Of a stretch of 64,000 bases of DNA, positions 49,401 through 55,400 are shown piece after piece (within the stretch, counting starts at the first letter, position 1; each line of letters opens with the position of its first letter). The stretch is from the NCBI RefSeq assembly GCF_036711975.1, contig NC_091968.1, forward strand, positions 2,418,001 through 2,482,000. Direction: 5' to 3'. The stretch comes from Onthophagus taurus. Taxonomy: Eukaryota; Arthropoda; Insecta; Coleoptera; Scarabaeidae. Made by a program: the position numbers and the translations under genes. The notes beneath the pieces are model-generated. The model saw nothing but the letters and a program-made list of their open reading frames with translations. It did not search any database and was not told the origin of the DNA.

Positions 49401-52400
49401 TTTTTTTGGTTCAAAATCGCCGTTATCTCGGCGAAAAAAAAATCACGAATTAAACGAGGAAAACAAACGGAGTAGAAGTAAAACTAAAAAGTCGCAAAAC
49501 GAAAATGAAAATAAATCGACTTCGCTTCACACTCACGCGTTAGCCACTTTAGAGAGTCTGTTGAATCGTTTACGTGAAGATGATAATAAAAAAACGAACG
49601 TACAAAGTCCGAGATTACCGAGAAGCTCGCCTTCTTCACCCGCACCAAGCAAAAAGGGAAAACGTCCACAATCGGCTTCGCCAGTTCGTAAAAATATACT
49701 TTCTTCGCCTTTGTTAAGTAAGAAACATCGAAAATCGAAACTTTTAGAGAGTTCGGATGATGAAGTTAACGCGTCCGGCGATGAAGTTTTTAATGGGGTT
49801 AATTATACTGATTTGGAAACGTTTCAGAAAGCACAATTACGACAAAAGGTAAGTTTAAAAGGTAAATTGAAAAATAATGAAATGATGAATGAACGTTTCT
49901 TGTTATACTATTAATTGGACCGCGTTATGCATCACTTGAGTAAGCGATAAATAAACAATGTTGAGAAAAACGAGATTTTCGTTTTCATCTTTCTAAAAAT
50001 ATCTTGATGCAATGTTGACAGCTTATAAAGGAAATTACGTACTTTTTCATGAACAAAATCGAACTTGACAAGCTCTATTCGTTTCCATGATAATAATTTT
50101 TGAAGTAAACCAGAGTATTTATCACAACACTTTTATAAATGAGATGAAATTCTCCATATTTCTCTAATATAATAAAATATGATGTAGGTAAAAGTAAAAA
50201 CTTTTTGAGAAATATTAAAATGTTTAATTCAATTCAAGCAGACATGTTTCGAAACTAATGTTTCATCTTCAGTACTTAGAATATTATACAATAATGGAAT
50301 AGTTATTTATATTACAAGTGGGCTAGAAACATAATTACAGTACGAGTGTAATCACACGAGTTCTTCAGCACTTTTTCTTTTGTATTGTTGCTCGTTTCAA
50401 TAAATTAAATCTGTTCTGATTAGGCTAAAAATGCGTTACGTAATGAAACCAGTGCGGTAATGAACTTTATTACGTAACTCAAATCACCTCAAATGAGTGC
50501 GGTAATAATGACTTATCCAAGCAGTCGTAGATAATAGTATATTATTATATGAGTGGGTCAGAAGTAAAGTGAACCAAGTCCACTTAAGTTCGTTTCGAGA
50601 AAACGGACCGTTTGATTTCGATCCATTTACAAATTTTTTGTAATAGGCAACGAAATTTTTAAAGTTGATATTTTTTATCAATAAGTATCTACATTATTGT
50701 TACTTAGATGTTATTTAAAAGAAACTTCATTATTTTAGCTATACAACCGGTTAAAAGAAAGAAATGTGGACTTAGTTTACTTTTACTCTGATTTTTTTTT
50801 ATAAAAGTTGTGGTAGATTGGAGGTATGAAAGGAAGTAATGAAATCATATCTTTTTTCTTAATATCAGTTATACGGCGCCTAGCGTTGTAGAGCGGTTTT
50901 TGATCTATTGATGCCAACGAAGAAAGATTTTTACCATTTTTGTTGTTTCTTTTTATGTTAATTTCTTTGAATGGAAGTAAGTTATCAGCTGTGTCCTTAT
51001 AAAATATTGAAAATGGGTGTCCTCTTTTGAACTGAAGTCGTTGAATCTTCAACCAATTTACAGGTTCTTTGTTGGTATTTATTTTTCTATTAGTAATGTG
51101 CTCTAATAAATCTTTGGTTGACAAAAAATCATTGAATTTAAGCTCAGTGACCTTATATGGCGTTTTCTTTCTTGAGCTTTTAATTATTTTAATCTAGTCA
51201 TCTGGCCCATAAAGCAGTGAGCGTTTACTATTTTTTTCTATGACACCAAAATCCGCGTCATTTGGCAGATAGGAATGCCCAGATATCATGAATATCACAT
51301 TAATTGTCTTGGCTGCAGTAGACGCTTCATTGCACAGCTTCAGTAATTGCACTGATAAATTAATATTTCGATTTTGCCCTCCGCAAGTGTCGCAGTATAA
51401 AGTTATTTCAGTACAATTTTTAGCGTTATTTTTTAAATGCTTGTAAAGTACTGTAGATATTTCTTGCGAACCCCTGCCTCCCTCTGTTTCATTCCATACA
51501 AACATTTCAGGTGGTCCGGAATTAATTGGATGAACACCACAATTATACATGTACAAATTTCGTTTATAATAAGCAACGGACGTGGTTAGTTTTGGAAATG
51601 CTAGAGCCTTCTGCAAGTCAAATGTACAAGCATAATAATTTTCTGAAACTTGTGAAGCCTCATTCTTCAACTCATTTCTAATTTTTTCTGCTTGAGACAA
51701 ATGCATTTTTCTTTCAGTCTCTATTTTTGTTATAATAGATAGATCCTTTTCTGAAGCCAAAGCAATATTCCATTGGTCACGTTTCTTGCATGTGTCTTTG
51801 TAAGGTATTTTAAAATGCAAATTATACTTTGTAGTGAAAACATTATAGTAATATTTTTCCTTACATGGAATTTTTCCTTCTAATTGACATTTTTTGTCTA
51901 CATACAACTCGTACATTTTCTTTATTGACAATTTGGAATTTAAATATTTCCTATTAGGATTGTGATGACGTGTGTAGTGGCTGGTAAATGCAGGGAATGA
52001 CTCAATATGTGATCGGATTTCAGTTTGATCAATTTTGTTACTTGACGGATGCCTCCCACGTGAATCCAATACAGCATGTACCTCATGTTTTGTTAAGCAC
52101 CTGTACACCCTACCTCAACTGAGGTTTATGGTATTCAAAAAATATTTCTTACAAACTAAAGTGCTTTTATCTTTTAGATCGAGATAATATTCAAAAGTAC
52201 GTGACCGAAAGCCTCTACTTCCATCCCTAATACGAGATCTTTGTGGTACTTTGATCGTTATAGTGCCTCGTAGAAATGTATTTTGCTTTGAATAATCTTT
52301 AAGCTTCCAAAATGAAGTGAAAAACATTTCGCGCTGCTCTTCTGTCACTTTATCTTTACATTTCGCTGGACACTTGCAATCATAATTCTGTTTAAATTGT

Positions 52401-55400
52401 TTTGCCGGTATGGATTTACCTTTACGCGTAGTGTAGGCTTGACCACTATTTCTTTCCACTTATCTTCATCTCTTTCTCGCTTACGACCTATTTGCTTATA
52501 TCTTTTCTTTCTACTGGTACTAGTGCAAGTAGAAGGTACATCATCAACAGCACTATTACATTCTTCTATATCTAACAGCGAAACTGACGAAATAACAGTT
52601 GATACTGTTTCTTTATTATTATTACAAAAATCTAAAATAGTATCTATAGTAGTTTTATTATGTTGGAAACGTTGTTATTCCCGGTTATAATGCTTCGTTG
52701 GAGATAATTGGAGATATTTGTTACCGTCTCTTTTGGAAAATAAACATATCTGTTGTGGTTTTCGGATTTTACAAAAGTAAACTTTATGTTTAAACGGATA
52801 GAAATTTAAAAGTAAGTTTTAGCATCTTCAGTTATAACGTTTTCCCGGTTATGGCGCTCTTTTTCTTATGTCCTTAGAAGAGTGTTATAACGAATTTTTA
52901 CTGTTTATGTACATACCATGGTCAGAAAGACTTAAATTTAGAAAGACTTCGAATTCTTTATTAGAACCTGTGTTCAAATCCATCACTAAATTAACCACAC
53001 AAGAAATTCACATGAAGATTGCAATGACAGATTATAAAAAGAGCTGTCGGCCACAGTTTTGACTTAGCCCACTTTATCACAGAATCTTAAGCTACTTGGA
53101 CTTGGTTCATTTTTTCAATGAAAAATGGTGCAAATCATTCAGTATTAAAGTGAACTAGCGTACATTATTGGTAACCTGATGAACTAAGTATTGAATAAGT
53201 CAGCAAATAAAATTATAACTATTCAAACGGACCTAAGTATACTCTTAACTAAATTTTAGAAAAAAATAGACTTGGTTCACTTTCCTTCTGACCCACTCAT
53301 ATGACCATATAATGAGGGCTATTATTCACGAAGGTTAAGTTTATAATTAACCTGAGTGAATAATAGCTCATTATATGCGAGTAGAATACTATACTTTCTC
53401 CACGACTATTGAAACTGATTCCATAAATTTATTTTTTAAATAAATTTTTGAATAAAAGTTAAACGTCAATGTGACACAAATTCCATGTTACTAACTGTAA
53501 TCAACTTCACAACAATTTGTCAAAATTAAATGTCAGTTTTATAAAACGTCGTTTTGTTTACGAAAATTAATTAATTTATGCATAAATCATACGAAAAAAT
53601 TAATTTGTTTAGGTTTTTTTAATGTCAAACATTTAGAAACTCCTAAATAATTGAATTAAATTGACGTTTTTTGGACTGTTAACGTTTTAAATAATTATTA
53701 TTAGTCTGGTCAAGATGGCTACCCGTGAATAATGATTATTATTCACCGCTATTATTCACTCCGTGAAAAATGACTACCATTTTGTTTTAGAAAACTCATT
53801 CATAAGGTATATATTATAAGGTAGTCGTGGACAAATAATATTATGTTAGTAGGTGGGGTTCAGGAATAGATCTAAATCTCTTTTAACTTAATTTACAAAT
53901 AAAAATTAAACTTAAGAAAATCAAAAATTAAAAACTTCAATAATATAGATAAAATCTTGGAAGGTAACATTTCCTATGTTACCTAGAGAGGAATAGAGAT
54001 TTAGATCTATTCCTGAACCCCACCTACTAACATAATATTATTTCCATTATTGTATAATATTCTAAGTACTGAAGATGAAACATTAGTTTCGAAACATGTC
54101 TGCTTGAATTGAATTAAACATTTTAATATTTCTCAAAAAGTTTTTACTTTTACCTACATCATATTTTACAACAATTTTAATTCACAGTTTTTGAAAAATC
54201 GCATTCTTGATGAAATGACCTCGATTTATAGAGAAAATTAGGTACTTTTTCATGAACAAAACCGCATTTCAAAATCTTTATTCGTTTTTGAGAAAATAAT
54301 TTTTGAATCAACCTCAATTTTTAGAACTTAATAAAGTTATCAATTTTATTTCATAATTTTTAAAAAATCGTCTGAAATAGAATTCGTACGACATCTTGAT
54401 GAGATTATAAAGAAAATTACGTACTTTTTCATGAACAAAACCGAACTTGAAAAGCTCTTTTCCTTTCTTAACGCGAATGTTTCTAGTTCTAGGTCTAATG
54501 TTGGTTCTATTTTTATTTCAATACAAGTTTACAACAATCTAACGCCGAGTAACATCTAAAACTAGGACTAACACTGTCACTTCAACTAACACTTGACCTA
54601 GAACTAGAAACATTCGGGATTAGCCGTACGTCTCTTAAGACGGCTAAATCCGAATGATTCTAGTTCTAAGTTTAGTGTTAGTTCTAGTTTTGCACTAACA
54701 CTGTCATTAAAACTAACACAATACCTAGAACTAGAATCATTGCTAGTTTTGCACCAACCACTAGAACTAACACAAGACCTAGAACTAGAATCAATCGGGT
54801 TTAGCCGTCTTGAGAGACGTGCGGCTAAATCCGAATGATTCTAGTTCTCGGTTCTAGTGTTGGTTCCAGTGACAATGCTAATGCAAAACTAGAACTAACA
54901 CTAGAACCGAGAACTAGAATCATTCGGGTTTAGCCGCACGTCTCTCAAGACGACTAAACCCGATTGCTAGTTTTGCACCAACCACTAGAACTAACACAAG
55001 ACCTAGAACTAGAATCAATCGGGTTTAGCCGTCTTGAGAGACGTGCGGCTAAACCGGAATGATTCTAGTTCTCGGTCTAGTGTTGGTTCTACTTTTATTT
55101 CAATACAAGTTTACAACAATCTAACGCCGGGAAACATTTAAAACTAGAGCTAACACTGTCACTTCAACTAACACTTGACCTAGAACTAAAAACATTCGGG
55201 ATTAGCCGTACGTCTCTAAAGACGGCTAAATCCGAATGGTTCTAGTTCTAAGTTTAGTACTAGTTCTAGTTTTGCACTAACACTGTCATTAAAACTAACA
55301 CAGTACCTAGAACTAGAATTATTCGGGTTTAGCCGTCTTGAGAGACGTGCGGCTAATCACGAATTTTTCTAGTTCTAGGTATTGTGTTAGTCCTACTATT

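Larger units (their letters stand above)
50175..54168. mobile_element. foldback-type element with ~125-bp inverted ends, containing two insertions
   Basis: The left arm (50175-50303) begins TAAAATATGATGTAGGTAAA and includes CGAAACTAATGTTTCATCTT. The right arm (54042-54168) is its reverse complement. Without the insertions at 50551-53298 and 53844-54032 the element is about 1.05 kb and has no gene. Motifs in the arms resemble those of the foldbacks at 56468 and 63088. Confidence 0.82.
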
